From positions 84,166 through 148,165 of the forward strand of contig JAGUVW010000036.1 of the NCBI GenBank assembly GCA_020062665.1: a stretch of 64,000 nt of DNA, read 5' to 3'. Both the position numbers and the translations under genes were made by a program. This DNA comes from Pseudomonadales bacterium (GTDB lineage Bacteria; Pseudomonadota; Gammaproteobacteria; Pseudomonadales; Ketobacteraceae). The notes beneath the pieces are model-generated. The model searched no databases, had not been told where the DNA came from, and saw nothing but the letters and a program-made list of their open reading frames with translations. Positions 25,853-35,217 of this stretch are shown piece by piece; position 1 is the stretch's first letter, and each line of letters opens with the position of its first letter.

Positions 25853-26920
25853 TCAGATCTTGCCTTTCAGCAGTTCACGGCACTGTTCTTCCAGCAGTTT
25901 TACCATCATGCCGAAACTGGCAAAGCGCTGGTCCTTGGTCTGTCCGTGATAGAAACGGTAGTAGATCTGCTGCAGGATGACGCCCAGGCGGAACACGCCG
26001 TACACCTGATAGAACAGAAAATTGTCGGCGCTCAGGTTCATCTTGTCGCAGTAGTACTGGATGATTTCGTTGCGGGTCATCATGCCGGGAATATGGCTGG
26101 GCTGACGACGCTGGAACTGCATGGACGGCGGATCTGTGGCTTCGATCCAGTAGGCCAGCGTGTTGCCGAAATCCATCAGCGGATCACCGAGCGTCGCCAT
26201 TTCCCAGTCCAGCACGCCGATCAGCTTGGTGGGATCGTTGGGGTCGAGCACCACGTTATCCAGACGGTAATCGTTGTGGATCACGCACACGCCCACCTGC
26301 TCCGGCATGTTGGCGTGCAGCCACTGCATGGTACTTTCGTAGTCCGGCACGTCCGGGGTTTTGGCATCGCGGAAACGTTTGCTCCAGCCTTCGATCTGAC
26401 GCACCACATAGCCTTCGCCCTTGCCCAGATCCTGCAGGCCGGCGGCCTGGTAATCCACTTTGTGCAGCTCGATCAGCCGATCCCAGAAATTCAGGCACAG
26501 TTCACGGCCCTGTTCCGGCGTCAGATTCACACCCTTGGGCATGTCGGCGCGGGGAATGATGCCGATCAGCCGTTCCATCACATAGAAATCGCAGCCCAGC
26601 ACGCTTTCATCCTGGCAGAACGCCACCATCTCGGGCACGTAGGGGAACACCGGCTTCAGCTTCTGCATCACGCGGAATTCGCGGCCCATGTCATGGGCGG
26701 ACTTGGCTTTTTTGCCGAAGGGTGGGCGGCGCAGAATGTATTCCTTGTTATCGAAGGAAACCGCGTAGGTCAGGTTCGAGGCGCCGCCGGGGAATTGCTT
26801 GATGCGGGCGGTGCCCTGCGCATCGGGCACGACGTTTTTGATGAAGTTGGTCACGATGGTGGCGTCCAGCTCTTCGCCTTCGCGCACCTTGCCTGCCTGA
26901 TCCAGTACCTGGTCGTTCAT
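25853..26920 (-). CDS. APH-type phosphotransferase (ACAD10/11 N-domain or LvaA-like)
   Basis: 355 aa aminoglycoside-phosphotransferase-fold kinase. GGASNLTYAV forms the nucleotide loop, the catalytic loop is VIHNDYRLDNVVLD (Asp and Asn), and the metal site is VLDWEMATLGDP. In animals this domain is fused to an acyl-CoA dehydrogenase (ACAD10/ACAD11). In Pseudomonas putida LvaA phosphorylates 4-hydroxyacyl-CoA. Its acyl-CoA dehydrogenase partner lies two genes upstream in the same operon. The start overlaps the stop of the SDR at 26917 (ATGA). Confidence 0.85.
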   Translation of the reverse strand: MNDQVLDQAGKVREGEELDATIVTNFIKNVVPDAQGTARIKQFPGGASNLTYAVSFDNKEYILRRPPFGKKAKSAHDMGREFRVMQKLKPVFPYVPEMVAFCQDESVLGCDFYVMERLIGIIPRADMPKGVNLTPEQGRELCLNFWDRLIELHKVDYQAAGLQDLGKGEGYVVRQIEGWSKRFRDAKTPDVPDYESTMQWLHANMPEQVGVCVIHNDYRLDNVVLDPNDPTKLIGVLDWEMATLGDPLMDFGNTLAYWIEATDPPSMQFQRRQPSHIPGMMTRNEIIQYYCDKMNLSADNFLFYQVYGVFRLGVILQQIYYRFYHGQTKDQRFASFGMMVKLLEEQCRELLKGKI

Positions 26921-27765
26921 GTGGGGGATCCCTCTGTTGAAATGTTTTTCTTGTGTGACCGCATGAGTGCGATTTTCCGGCCGATTTTATCCATCATGCG
27001 ACCATAGAGGAATGGCAGAAAACGTTTCAGATACCAGAGTCTGCGGTAACTGGCGTGCGGCAAAACCAGGTAGCGCTTTTGTGCAATGGCCAAAAAGATC
27101 ATATCGGCGATGTCATCTGCGCTAATCGCCGAGGTAGCCAGCAGCTTGCTCACCATTTTGCTGGCGTCTGCGTCCGGCGAACGGGTGGACTCGGCCAGAT
27201 TGGTCTGGAAGAAGCCGGGGCACACTACGGTAATGCCAATGCCGTAAGGTTTGAGTTCGCCGCGCAGGGTTTCAGAGATCGCCACCACACCCGCTTTGGT
27301 AGCGTTGTAGCTGCTCATTTCCGGCGAGTGAATCAGGCCCGCCATCGAGGCAACATTGACGATATGGCCAAAGCCCTGTTGCTTGAACGTTTCAGTAAAA
27401 TATTTACAGCCGCGCACCACGCCCATCAAATTGATATCGATGACCCAGTTCCAGTCGTCCTCGGAACTGCGATCGATGGCTCCGTGGGTGGCAACACCGG
27501 CGTTATTGATCACAACATCGATGCGTTTCCAGCGCGCGAGAATGGCGTCGCGCCAGTGCAGGATGTCGCTGGCGCTGCGCACGTCACAGAGTGAAAAGAA
27601 CGCATCGCGCGCGCTGGTTTTCAGCTGCTGCAGGGTTTCATCGCCACGGGCCTGATTGAGATCGGCGATCGCGACATTCCAGCCTTCGCGGGCGAAGCGC
27701 AGGGCCAGGGCCTTGCCGAGGCCGCTGGCGCCGCCGGTGATCGCGACTGTTTTGATCGTTTGCAT
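26917..27765 (-). CDS. Short-chain dehydrogenase/reductase
   Basis: 282 aa SDR with TGGASGLG at the N-terminus, NNAG, the catalytic Ser (VNVASMAG) and YNATK. The C-terminal extension (about 240-282) is basic and aromatic (YRRLWYLKRFLPFLYGRMMDK), suggesting contact with a membrane or long-chain substrate. Sits between the acyl-CoA dehydrogenase and the kinase genes, overlapping the latter by 4 nt. Substrate not determinable. Confidence 0.86.
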   Translation of the reverse strand: MQTIKTVAITGGASGLGKALALRFAREGWNVAIADLNQARGDETLQQLKTSARDAFFSLCDVRSASDILHWRDAILARWKRIDVVINNAGVATHGAIDRSSEDDWNWVIDINLMGVVRGCKYFTETFKQQGFGHIVNVASMAGLIHSPEMSSYNATKAGVVAISETLRGELKPYGIGITVVCPGFFQTNLAESTRSPDADASKMVSKLLATSAISADDIADMIFLAIAQKRYLVLPHASYRRLWYLKRFLPFLYGRMMDKIGRKIALMRSHKKNISTEGSPT

Positions 27766-27784
27766 GCGGATTCCGTAGCGTGAA

Positions 27785-29014
27785 TTACTTGTGTGTTTTC
27801 GCTTCGTATTTTTTCAGTTCGTATTTTGCAATCATCCCGCGATGCACTTCATCCGGGCCGTCCGCCAGACGCAAGGTGCGTGCATAGCCGTAGAGCGCGG
27901 CCAGCGGAAAATCATCGCTGACACCGCCGCCGCCGTGGATCTGGATCGCCGCGTCGATCACTTTCAGTGCCACGTTTGGTGCCACCACCTTGATGGCGGA
28001 AATTTCGGTGAGTGCGCCGAACACTCCCACGGTATCCATCAGATACGCGGCCTTCATGGTGAGCAGGCGGGCGCAGTCGATGTCGAGACGGGAGTTGGCG
28101 ATGATGTCGCGGTTGCCACCCAGATTCGCCAGTGGTTTGCCGAAGGCCACGCGGCTGGTGGCCCGCTCGCACAGATGTTTCAGCGCACGTTCCGCAACGC
28201 CAATCAGGCGCATGCAGTGGTGGATGCGGCCGGGGCCCAGGCGACCTTGCGCGATTTCAAAACCGCGCCCCGGCCCGGCGATAATGTTCGAAATTGGCAC
28301 GCGCACGTTGGTGAACGACACTTCGCCGTGTCCTTCCGGCATGTCGTAGCGGCCGAACACCGGCAGCATGCGTTCGATTTTCACGCCCGGCGTATCCAGT
28401 GGCACCAGCACCATGGAGTGACGCGCGTGACGGTGCGCATTGGGATCGGTGACGCCCATGAAAATGCCGATCTTGCAATTGGGATGGCCGACGTTGGAAC
28501 TCCACCATTTACGGCCGTTGATCACCACCTCGTTGCCCTCCACCACGCAGGTGGCTTCCATGTTGGTGGCGTCGGAAGAAGCCACGCCCGGCTCGGTCAT
28601 GAAAAACACGGAGCGGATGGTGCCTTCCAGCAGCGGCTCCAGCCATTTTTTCTTCTGCTCCGGCGAACCGTATTTCACCAGTACTTCCATATTGCCGGTG
28701 TCCGGCGCGCTGCAGTTGAACGCTTCGGATGCAAACGGGGTGTAGCCCATGATTTCCGCCAGCGGCGCGTAATCGCGGTTGGACAGGCCGGCGCCGTATT
28801 CCTCATCGGGCAGGAACAGATTCCACAAACCTTCCGCCTTGGCCATGGCTTTCCACTCTTCCATCAGCGGCGACACCTTCCACTTTGCCCAGTCGCCGTG
28901 ATCGGGCCCCAGCTGTTCGTAATAGGCGCGTTCGTTGGGAATGATGTGCTTGTCCATGAAAGCTTTGACGCGGGCCATCATTTCCTGGGCTTTGGGGGAG
29001 TGGCTGAAGTCCAT
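27785..29014 (-). CDS. Acyl-CoA dehydrogenase (ACAD11/LvaC-like)
   Basis: 409 aa FAD enzyme with the full fold: helical N-domain, middle beta-domain with [18 protein letters not shown], and C-domain with [19 protein letters not shown] and [14 protein letters not shown]. The usual YEGT motif is replaced by [11 protein letters not shown], which I recall from ACAD10/11-type proteins. An AAAGGAG Shine-Dalgarno precedes the ATG. First gene of the operon, divergent from a LysR regulator. In the Lva pathway the equivalent enzyme acts on 4-phosphoacyl-CoA. Confidence 0.9.
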   Translation of the reverse strand: MDFSHSPKAQEMMARVKAFMDKHIIPNERAYYEQLGPDHGDWAKWKVSPLMEEWKAMAKAEGLWNLFLPDEEYGAGLSNRDYAPLAEIMGYTPFASEAFNCSAPDTGNMEVLVKYGSPEQKKKWLEPLLEGTIRSVFFMTEPGVASSDATNMEATCVVEGNEVVINGRKWWSSNVGHPNCKIGIFMGVTDPNAHRHARHSMVLVPLDTPGVKIERMLPVFGRYDMPEGHGEVSFTNVRVPISNIIAGPGRGFEIAQGRLGPGRIHHCMRLIGVAERALKHLCERATSRVAFGKPLANLGGNRDIIANSRLDIDCARLLTMKAAYLMDTVGVFGALTEISAIKVVAPNVALKVIDAAIQIHGGGGVSDDFPLAALYGYARTLRLADGPDEVHRGMIAKYELKKYEAKTHK

Positions 29015-29103
29015 GGTGCGCTCCTTTGTGGGATTTTGATCAAGCCTAATGAACCCGGCATAATTAAGCCAATGAATAGTATTGATCAGTAGGTATTAAT
29101 TAC
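29015..29103. promoter_or_regulatory. Divergent ACAD / LysR control region
   Basis: 89 bp, AT-rich against its surroundings. TGATCA occurs at 29037-29042 and 29083-29088; TAATTA occurs at 29061-29066 and 29097-29102. Paired repeats between a LysR gene and its divergent target are where LysR sites normally lie. Confidence 0.55.
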
Positions 29104-30015
29104 ATGCATATTGGCAGGGTGGATCTGAATCTGTACCGGGTGCTGGAAGCCATTTATCGGGAAGGCTCCATCAGCCGGGCGGCCCAGTTGCTGAATCTGA
29201 CCCAGCCGGCGGTGAGCCATGCCCTGGCCCGGTTGCGGGAAGTCTATGAAGATCAACTGTTTATCCGCGCCGGCAAGCGCATGATGCCGACGCCGCTCAC
29301 CCACGCCATCATCCAGCCGGTGCGGGATGCCCTGGCTGCGCTGCAACAGACGCTGGCGGCGCCGGTGAGCTTCGACCCGGCCACCAACCGCAAGCAGATC
29401 GTGCTGGGCATGCGCGACATCGTGGAAACCGTGCTGGTGCCGCAACTGGTGCCGGTGCTGGAGAGGGAAGCGCCCCTTACCCAGATCGCCAGCGCGCGGG
29501 TGGCCCGCCGCGACATGGAGGCGGAGCTGGGCAACGGCCGGCTGGATCTGGCGTTCGATGTGCTGCTGCCGGTGGGTGCCGCGATCCGTCACTGCAAGTT
29601 GATGGAGAGCCGCTTTGTGGTGGTGTCACGCAAGCGTCATCCGCAGCTGCGGGGCGGGCTGACACTGGAGCGTTATCTGCAACAGCGTCATGTGGTGGTG
29701 TCGTCGCGCCGCAGTGGCCCCACAGTAGAGGATTTCGAGTTGAGCCGGCTGGGCATGCACCGGGAAATCGGCATGCGCTGCCAGAATTTTTTCGTGGCCT
29801 GGCGCACCGTGGCCGAATCGAACATGCTGCTGACCGTGCCGGAAAGTCTGACCCGTTATTCGGGATTCGATCCGGAACTGAAAATCTGGCCGATGCCGAC
29901 AGAGCTGCCGGATCTGGGCGTGCACATGTACTGGCATGACAGTGTCGAGGACGATCCCGCCAATCGCTGGTTGCGCAACAAAATTCTCGCGCTGCAGCTG
30001 GGCATCGCTGTGTGA
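29104..30015 (+). CDS. LysR-family transcriptional regulator
   Basis: 303 aa. N-terminal winged helix-turn-helix in LysR register (DLNLYRVLEAIYREGSISRA and LNLTQPAVSHALARLRE), linker helix, then a periplasmic-binding-like effector domain (about 93-295). The divergent arrangement with the 27785-29014 acyl-CoA dehydrogenase points to it as the activator of that operon; an acyl-CoA or hydroxy acid is a plausible effector. Confidence 0.9.
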   Translation: MHIGRVDLNLYRVLEAIYREGSISRAAQLLNLTQPAVSHALARLREVYEDQLFIRAGKRMMPTPLTHAIIQPVRDALAALQQTLAAPVSFDPATNRKQIVLGMRDIVETVLVPQLVPVLEREAPLTQIASARVARRDMEAELGNGRLDLAFDVLLPVGAAIRHCKLMESRFVVVSRKRHPQLRGGLTLERYLQQRHVVVSSRRSGPTVEDFELSRLGMHREIGMRCQNFFVAWRTVAESNMLLTVPESLTRYSGFDPELKIWPMPTELPDLGVHMYWHDSVEDDPANRWLRNKILALQLGIAV

Positions 30016-30122
30016 CTGGCAGGTGAATCAGCGCTGAGGTCGCCGTGGTTTGCCTTCTGTCAGAATGTGCCGGCCGCAACAGGAATTGCAAACTGATTCT
30101 GGTAAAGTACCCAGCCGCAAGA

Positions 30123-30131
30123 TGCTATAAC
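30123..30131 (+). promoter_or_regulatory. Extended -10 promoter for the lipoprotein at 30156
   Basis: TGC-TATAAC, an extended -10 element 25 nt before the ATG. No good -35 is seen. Confidence 0.45.
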
Positions 30132-30155
30132 AACAATGATTCTGGGGACCTCATC

Positions 30156-31229
30156 ATGACGATTTTTTTTCGCGCCGGTGCGCTGATTTTGCTGCTGTCC
30201 ATGATTGCGGCCTGCGGTGGCGGGGGAGGCGGTGGCTCGACCTCTGGCTCGGTCACCTCGGATGACCGCAACACGGGAACCGGGCAGCCGGACAATACCA
30301 ACAATCCACCGGACGCTGGCGAGCCCCCTGCACCGCCCGTTGCGGCCGACCTGACCACCAACGTGTTTTTTCCCGTCTTCCCCGGCATGGCGCTCTATTA
30401 TGACGATCAGGCAGAGCCGTCTCAGATGGGCGAGGCGCTGGTCAATGGTGATGAGCGGGTGTTTCCCCTGCAGCATCCCGATGAGCGCGTCGAATACATC
30501 ACCAGCACCACCCACGAGGTTGGGCTCAAGGGAATCTATCTGCGAGCCATCGAAGGTGCCACGCCCGTCTATCTGGATCTGATGTTCGATACGCCGCGCC
30601 GGATTCTGGGAAATGCGCTGTCCTACAGCAGTTCCGGCAATGCCAATGTGAAGATCACCGGAATTGCCGGCACCTACAAAATTCCGGTTACGCTGAATGC
30701 CAGACTGGCAGGCAATGAGTCGATCAGCATCGGCGCCTTGCCAGCGCAACCTGCCCGCCACATTCGCCTGGACATGCGCTTGAGCGTGGACATCATCACC
30801 CGCGCGCTCATTCTGATGAACTATCCCTGGGTAGAGCCGTTGCTGGATGCTATCCCGCTGGATCTGTGGTTCGTGCCCGGCATCGGCATTGCCCGCATCC
30901 AGCAGGGCGAATGGAATATCCAGCTCACTGCGGTGGACGGCATTCCCCAGCCTCATGTGTTCTCGGTGCTGCGCCTTGCCAACGTCAACAACATCGTGCC
31001 CCTGCAGATGAGCGTCAATGGCGACGTGCTGACAGATCCACAGTGGCAGCAGACTATCTATTACCGCACCAGCGGTGAAAACTGGCTGGATGTGCAGTAC
31101 GACAGCACCGGCAGCTGGCGGGCGCGGCTCACCCGCACGGATCTGGCGAAGGGCGTTTACGCCGCCACGGTGCGTTTCACCCAGGGTGATGTGACGCAGG
31201 ATGCAACGGTCAGTCTGTTGATTCGCTGA
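30156..31229 (+). CDS. Secreted lipoprotein of unknown function
   Basis: 357 aa. Lipobox IAAC with the lipidated Cys directly followed by seven glycines (CGGGGGGG), then a Ser/Thr/Asn/Pro linker to about residue 65; this is typical of surface or outer-membrane lipoproteins. The remainder is predicted mostly beta (YKIPVTLNARLAGNESISIG; a terminal VYAATVRFTQGDVTQDATVS strand pair resembles an Ig/BACON-like end). No catalytic motif recognised. Monocistronic: extended -10 upstream and a strong terminator downstream. Confidence 0.7.
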   Translation: MTIFFRAGALILLLSMIAACGGGGGGGSTSGSVTSDDRNTGTGQPDNTNNPPDAGEPPAPPVAADLTTNVFFPVFPGMALYYDDQAEPSQMGEALVNGDERVFPLQHPDERVEYITSTTHEVGLKGIYLRAIEGATPVYLDLMFDTPRRILGNALSYSSSGNANVKITGIAGTYKIPVTLNARLAGNESISIGALPAQPARHIRLDMRLSVDIITRALILMNYPWVEPLLDAIPLDLWFVPGIGIARIQQGEWNIQLTAVDGIPQPHVFSVLRLANVNNIVPLQMSVNGDVLTDPQWQQTIYYRTSGENWLDVQYDSTGSWRARLTRTDLAKGVYAATVRFTQGDVTQDATVSLLIR

Positions 31230-31241
31230 TTGATCCCACCG

Positions 31242-31282
31242 AAAAAAGGCTGCATCGCCATGACGGGATGCAGCCTTTTTTT
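31242..31282. terminator. Bidirectional Rho-independent terminator
   Basis: A6, GGCTGCATC, 10-nt loop, GATGCAGCC, T7. The 9-bp stem with A- and T-runs on both sides serves the lipoprotein gene (+) and the GDPD gene (-). Confidence 0.92.
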
Positions 31283-31309
31283 ATGATAGTGGAAAGTGTG
31301 GCAGCGAGA

Positions 31310-32611
31310 TTACAGCTTCATGCAGCTGCTGTAATAGGTCACGCTGCCCGGCCAGTCGGAAAAGATGCCGATGATGCCGATTTTTTTCGCCAGCACATCC
31401 AGCACGTTCATCATGTCGCCGTCGTTATTGATCACCGCAGGCTCCACGCTGTCCGGGTTGGGATTCAAACCGTTCAGCGTCTGGAAATACCAGCCGCCGC
31501 CATTTTTCAGCGGCCCATCACGCTCGAATGACCAGGTAATGATGTCCAGTCCGGCCGCCTTGGCGGATTTGGCGTACAGCGAAGGCACGATCTGGCCGTT
31601 CTCCACTTCCACCAGCATCCAGATGGGTGGTGCGATGATACGCACGCCGTCGGCCACCAGTGTGTTCATGTCCGGTGTCCAGGTGGCGGGATTGCGGTGA
31701 TTGAAGCCGGCGTTGCCGTAACGGCCATCCAGGTACACCGCCTGCTTGCCGAATTTCGGTTCACGCTTGATCCAGTACAGCACGTCGTTCAGATCGAACG
31801 ATTGCGGGAATACGTTTTTCGCGTGCACCTTGGCCTGCTTGTATTCGTCTACCAGCTTCTGCGCGTAGTCTTCCTGGCTGAAGCCGTCGAACGGCATCGG
31901 CACCATGGGTGATTTCAGTTCCGGCGTCATCTTTACGCCCAGCTGTTTGAACAGCGCGATACTTTCCTTGTGGGTCAGCAATGTGCCCTTGTCGGCGTAC
32001 AGATCCGTGCGCCATTTGGCGGTGCCATTCAGATATTCGGTCACGGTGCGGGCGTTGCTGTTGGCGGCGTCCATTTTGCCGGTGAGGGTCTTGAATTCCG
32101 CCAGTGTGATGTCGCTGGTGCAGCAACGGGCGCTCGCCGCCTTGATCAGCTTGCCATCGGCATCGAACTGCGCAGGCGAAAATGGCACGCTGCACTTGTT
32201 GGCCAGTTCAGTGGCCAGGATGTTGGTGGTGGTGTGCAGGTCGCACTGATCGTGGCGGCAGACCAGCTCCTTGTCCTTGGTGAAGGTCACATCGCACTCC
32301 AGAATGCCGGCACCCATACGGGCGGCCGCTTCGTAGGATTCTTTGGTGTGCTCGGGAAACTGCAGCGGCGCACCGCGATGGCCGATGGAAAAATCGCTGC
32401 GCTTGAAGGGGCCTTCGGCACAGCTTTGCAGTTTGCGCTTCAATGCGCCCTGATCCATGTCTTCCACCAGATAATACGGGCGTGGCCCTACCTGGATTTC
32501 GTCTTTGCCGGCAGAACGCTCCGGCAGGTGGTGAGCAGGTTGTAGAGCCGATGCAGGCAGGGCTGAAAGCAGTAACAGACCTGACACAACGGCGCTGATG
32601 AATGTGCGCAT
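31310..32611 (-). CDS. Periplasmic glycerophosphodiester phosphodiesterase
   Basis: 433 aa from the ATG at 32611 (CGGAG Shine-Dalgarno). Sec signal peptide to about Ala22. GDPD catalytic set: GHRG (His78, Arg79), Glu105 and Asp107 in LECDVTF, and His120 in CRHD. Unusually for the family it has several cysteines (KCS, RCCTSD, SSCMKL), likely disulfides. Hydrolyses glycerophosphodiesters to glycerol-3-phosphate plus alcohol; the gene symbol glpQ is possible, but the sequence is distant from E. coli GlpQ. Confidence 0.85.
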   Translation of the reverse strand: MRTFISAVVSGLLLLSALPASALQPAHHLPERSAGKDEIQVGPRPYYLVEDMDQGALKRKLQSCAEGPFKRSDFSIGHRGAPLQFPEHTKESYEAAARMGAGILECDVTFTKDKELVCRHDQCDLHTTTNILATELANKCSVPFSPAQFDADGKLIKAASARCCTSDITLAEFKTLTGKMDAANSNARTVTEYLNGTAKWRTDLYADKGTLLTHKESIALFKQLGVKMTPELKSPMVPMPFDGFSQEDYAQKLVDEYKQAKVHAKNVFPQSFDLNDVLYWIKREPKFGKQAVYLDGRYGNAGFNHRNPATWTPDMNTLVADGVRIIAPPIWMLVEVENGQIVPSLYAKSAKAAGLDIITWSFERDGPLKNGGGWYFQTLNGLNPNPDSVEPAVINNDGDMMNVLDVLAKKIGIIGIFSDWPGSVTYYSSCMKL

Positions 32612-32772
32612 GGTGAACTCCGAGAAAGTGCAAGGTGGATGGGATAGCGTTTCCACCTTAGCTGCGCAATGTTGCAGTTATGGGTGAGTATAGGGTTTCG
32701 TCCCTGCTGCATGCGGAGTGAATTCGCTGATTCTGATTCAGCGCATTCTCACGGTGAATGATTTTTTCCTGC

Positions 32773-32802
32773 TTGACGCTGTTTTTTTTATGCCGATATA
32801 GT
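32773..32802 (+). promoter_or_regulatory. Sigma-70 promoter of the glutaminase gene
   Basis: TTGACG (32773-32778), an 18-nt spacer containing a T-run, and TATAGT (32797-32802), 56 nt before the ATG. Both hexamers are 5 of 6. Confidence 0.65.
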
Positions 32803-32858
32803 CCACGGGCGAGCGGGTTTTTCACGCAACGATCAGCTTCGGTGAAAGGAGTTCAACC

Positions 32859-33875
32859 ATGACAGCATTCAGACGGGTGATAGCGGCAGCAGCAGGGTGG
32901 TTGGCAGTCGCGATTATGCCAGCGTTAGCGGCGGATCTGGATAAGGCCACGATCGAAAAGGCACTGCAGGCAGCCTATACCCAGTACAAGGGGCTGCAGG
33001 ATGGGGCAAACGCGGATTACATTCCGGCATTGGCCAAGGTGGATCCCAACCTGTTCGGCATTGCGCTGGTGACGGTGGATGGCAAGGTCTACAGCGCAGG
33101 GGATGTAACAACCCAGGTGTCCATTCAGTCGATTTCCAAGGTGTTTACCATGGCAATGGTCATGGATGAGTCCGGGGTGGCGTCGATCGAGAAAACCATG
33201 GGCGTTGATGCAACCGGGCAGGTATTCAACTCCATCGTGGCCATCGAGCAGTACAAGGGCGGTGAGATGAATGCGCTGGTGAATCCGGGCGCGATCACTG
33301 CAACTTCGATGGTGAAGGGGAGTGGCTATGACGATATCTGGAACCGCATACTCACCACCTACAGCGAATTTGCCGGGCGCAAACTTACGGTGCTGGAAGA
33401 CGTGTACAAGTCCGAGGCGGAAACCAACCAGCGCAACCGTGCCATTGCCTCGCTGATGGCGGCCTATGGTCGGATCACCACCGATCCACTGCGTGCCACC
33501 GACATCTATACCCGCCAATGCTCGGTGGGCGTGAACGCAAAGGATCTGGCCCAGATGGCGGCAACGCTGGCCAATGCCGGAAAAAATCCGGTGACAGGCA
33601 AGCAGGCGATGAAGGCAGAAAACGTGCCGGAAACCCTGGCGGTAATGGCGACAGCAGGCTTGTATGACGATTCCGGCAAATGGCTGTACCATACCGGCCT
33701 GCCCGCCAAGAGCGGTGTCGGCGGTGGCATCATCGCCGTGGCGCCGGGCAAGTTCGGTATCGCGGTGGTGTCGCCACCGCTGGATGCCGCTGGCAACAGT
33801 GTGCGGGCGCAGAAAGCCATCGCCGACATCTCCAACGCGCTGGGTGGCAATCCTTACGCTGTTTCGGCGCAATGA
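32859..33875 (+). CDS. Exported glutaminase (GlsA family)
   Basis: 338 aa. Serine-dependent beta-lactamase-like glutaminase fold with Ser91-x-x-Lys94 in VSIQSISKVFTMAM, the family core GVDATGQVFNSIVAIE, NPGAITATSMVKG and a C-terminal PAKSGVGGGIIAVAPGKFGI. Unlike ordinary cytoplasmic GlsA/YbaS it has a clear signal peptide (MTAFRRVIAAAAGWLAVAIM, cleavage after ALA at about 24), so it probably deamidates glutamine in the periplasm. AAAGGAG Shine-Dalgarno; good promoter. The DUF481 gene follows after 16 nt. Confidence 0.85.
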   Translation: MTAFRRVIAAAAGWLAVAIMPALAADLDKATIEKALQAAYTQYKGLQDGANADYIPALAKVDPNLFGIALVTVDGKVYSAGDVTTQVSIQSISKVFTMAMVMDESGVASIEKTMGVDATGQVFNSIVAIEQYKGGEMNALVNPGAITATSMVKGSGYDDIWNRILTTYSEFAGRKLTVLEDVYKSEAETNQRNRAIASLMAAYGRITTDPLRATDIYTRQCSVGVNAKDLAQMAATLANAGKNPVTGKQAMKAENVPETLAVMATAGLYDDSGKWLYHTGLPAKSGVGGGIIAVAPGKFGIAVVSPPLDAAGNSVRAQKAIADISNALGGNPYAVSAQ

Positions 33876-33891
33876 ATCTCAGCAGGTATCA

Positions 33892-35028
33892 ATGCACACA
33901 CCACTCCGTTTTTTTATCGCCAGTGTTGCTGGTGTTCTGCTGGCAGGGCTGGCGCATGGGGCGGAGCCGTCACTCCGCGAGCCTGCCAGGGGCGGGGACG
34001 CGCTGCCCATTCCCATGGTGCAGAAATGGCAACCCCAAAGTCCGCAGACCGATACGGAGTGGGACTGGATCCAGCTGACATCCGGTGAATGGCTGAAGGG
34101 CGAGCTGCGCAGTCTGGAACGGGATGTGCTGGATTTCGACAGCGACAAACTGGGGATTCTGGAGCTGGACTGGGAAGATGTGCGGCAGGTGATGTCGGCG
34201 AAGCCCATGGCCATCCTTTACGGCAACAACAACACAGCGGTGGGGTATCTGATCACGGAAGACAAGGAGCTGGTGGTGCTGGGCACGGATGTTCGATTGC
34301 CGCTGGATCAGGTGATCAGCATTGCCAAGGGCACGCCCAATGAGCGCGATCTGTGGACGGGTGATATTTCGCTGACACTCAATCTGCGCACTGGCAACGT
34401 GGAGCAGCAGGATTTCAATCCGTCGGTGAAGCTGCGGCGCAAAACCGCGCTCAGTACGTTCCGCTTCAGTTATCTGGGCCACTATTCCTATTACGACTCT
34501 GTGGAAAATGCCAACGATCACCGCGCCACCGCCACCTACGATTACCGCATCGACCGGGTCTGGTTTTTTCGTCCGGCCAGCGTCAACTACTACCGTGACC
34601 CGTTCCAGAACATCGCCCATGAATGGACGGTAGGTGCAGGGTTGGGTCTTTACGCCATCGACAACAAGGACGTCAGCTGGATATTCACGGCGGGCCCCGG
34701 TTATCAGCTGACCCGCTACGCCAATACCTTGCAGGGTGACAAGGATACAGTGGATTCCCCGGCGCTGTTCTTTTCCACCCAGTATGAACACGAGCTGACA
34801 GACGATGTGGATCTGGACGGCGCTTACCAGGTGATTTTCAGTGATGACGAATCCGGCCGTGCCAAGCACCATGCGGAGTTGTCGCTGGAAGTGGATCTCA
34901 CGGATGCGCTGGATCTGAAGGTGGCAGTTTACTGGGATCGCGTTGACAAACCCAAGGCGGATGAATCCGGTGTTGCGCCGGAGCCGGATGACGCAACGCT
35001 GGCCATTGGTTTGAATCTGGAGTTGTGA
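33892..35028 (+). CDS. DUF481 outer-membrane-type protein
   Basis: 378 aa from the ATG at 33892; the upstream part of the frame overlaps the glutaminase. Signal peptide cleaved after about Gly23 (LAHGAEP). N-terminal about 50-130 has paired SGEWLKGELRSLERD-type strands that read like an SH3-like or prefilament domain. The C-terminal about 150-378 is DUF481, a YdiY-like salt-induced beta-barrel with alternating aromatic strands (FRFSYLGHYSYYDSVENAND) ending in NLEL. Weak ribosome site, so probably coupled to the glutaminase. Function unknown. Confidence 0.75.
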   Translation: MHTPLRFFIASVAGVLLAGLAHGAEPSLREPARGGDALPIPMVQKWQPQSPQTDTEWDWIQLTSGEWLKGELRSLERDVLDFDSDKLGILELDWEDVRQVMSAKPMAILYGNNNTAVGYLITEDKELVVLGTDVRLPLDQVISIAKGTPNERDLWTGDISLTLNLRTGNVEQQDFNPSVKLRRKTALSTFRFSYLGHYSYYDSVENANDHRATATYDYRIDRVWFFRPASVNYYRDPFQNIAHEWTVGAGLGLYAIDNKDVSWIFTAGPGYQLTRYANTLQGDKDTVDSPALFFSTQYEHELTDDVDLDGAYQVIFSDDESGRAKHHAELSLEVDLTDALDLKVAVYWDRVDKPKADESGVAPEPDDATLAIGLNLEL

Positions 35029-35030
35029 TG

Positions 35031-35056
35031 CCGTCGCGACCTTGCGACGGATTTTT
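35031..35056 (+). terminator. Terminator of the glutaminase-DUF481 unit
   Basis: CCGTCGC, 6-nt loop, GCGACGG, then ATTTTT. Directly follows the DUF481 stop. Confidence 0.8.
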
Positions 35057-35111
35057 GCCGCCAGTCGACGAGCGGTTCCAGTTTTGGCGATTCACTGAAC
35101 AGTTCTGATGC

Positions 35112-35138
35112 TTGATATTCCCCAGTTGGTGCTACACT
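35112..35138 (+). promoter_or_regulatory. Candidate promoter of the LRR lipoprotein
   Basis: TTGATA, 15-nt spacer, and an extended -10 (TGC-TACACT) about 80 nt before the ATG. Confidence 0.4.
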
Positions 35139-35217
35139 GCAACGGTTCCTTGAATGTCGATTCTGCAGTACGACAGGCTTTCCTGAAGACAAAAACAAGA
35201 TTGGGGATTCCACTGTC

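Noticed and set aside
27791..29092. 433-codon plus-strand frame opposite the acyl-CoA dehydrogenase
   Set aside because: The minus strand encodes a complete acyl-CoA dehydrogenase; the plus frame has no recognisable domain.
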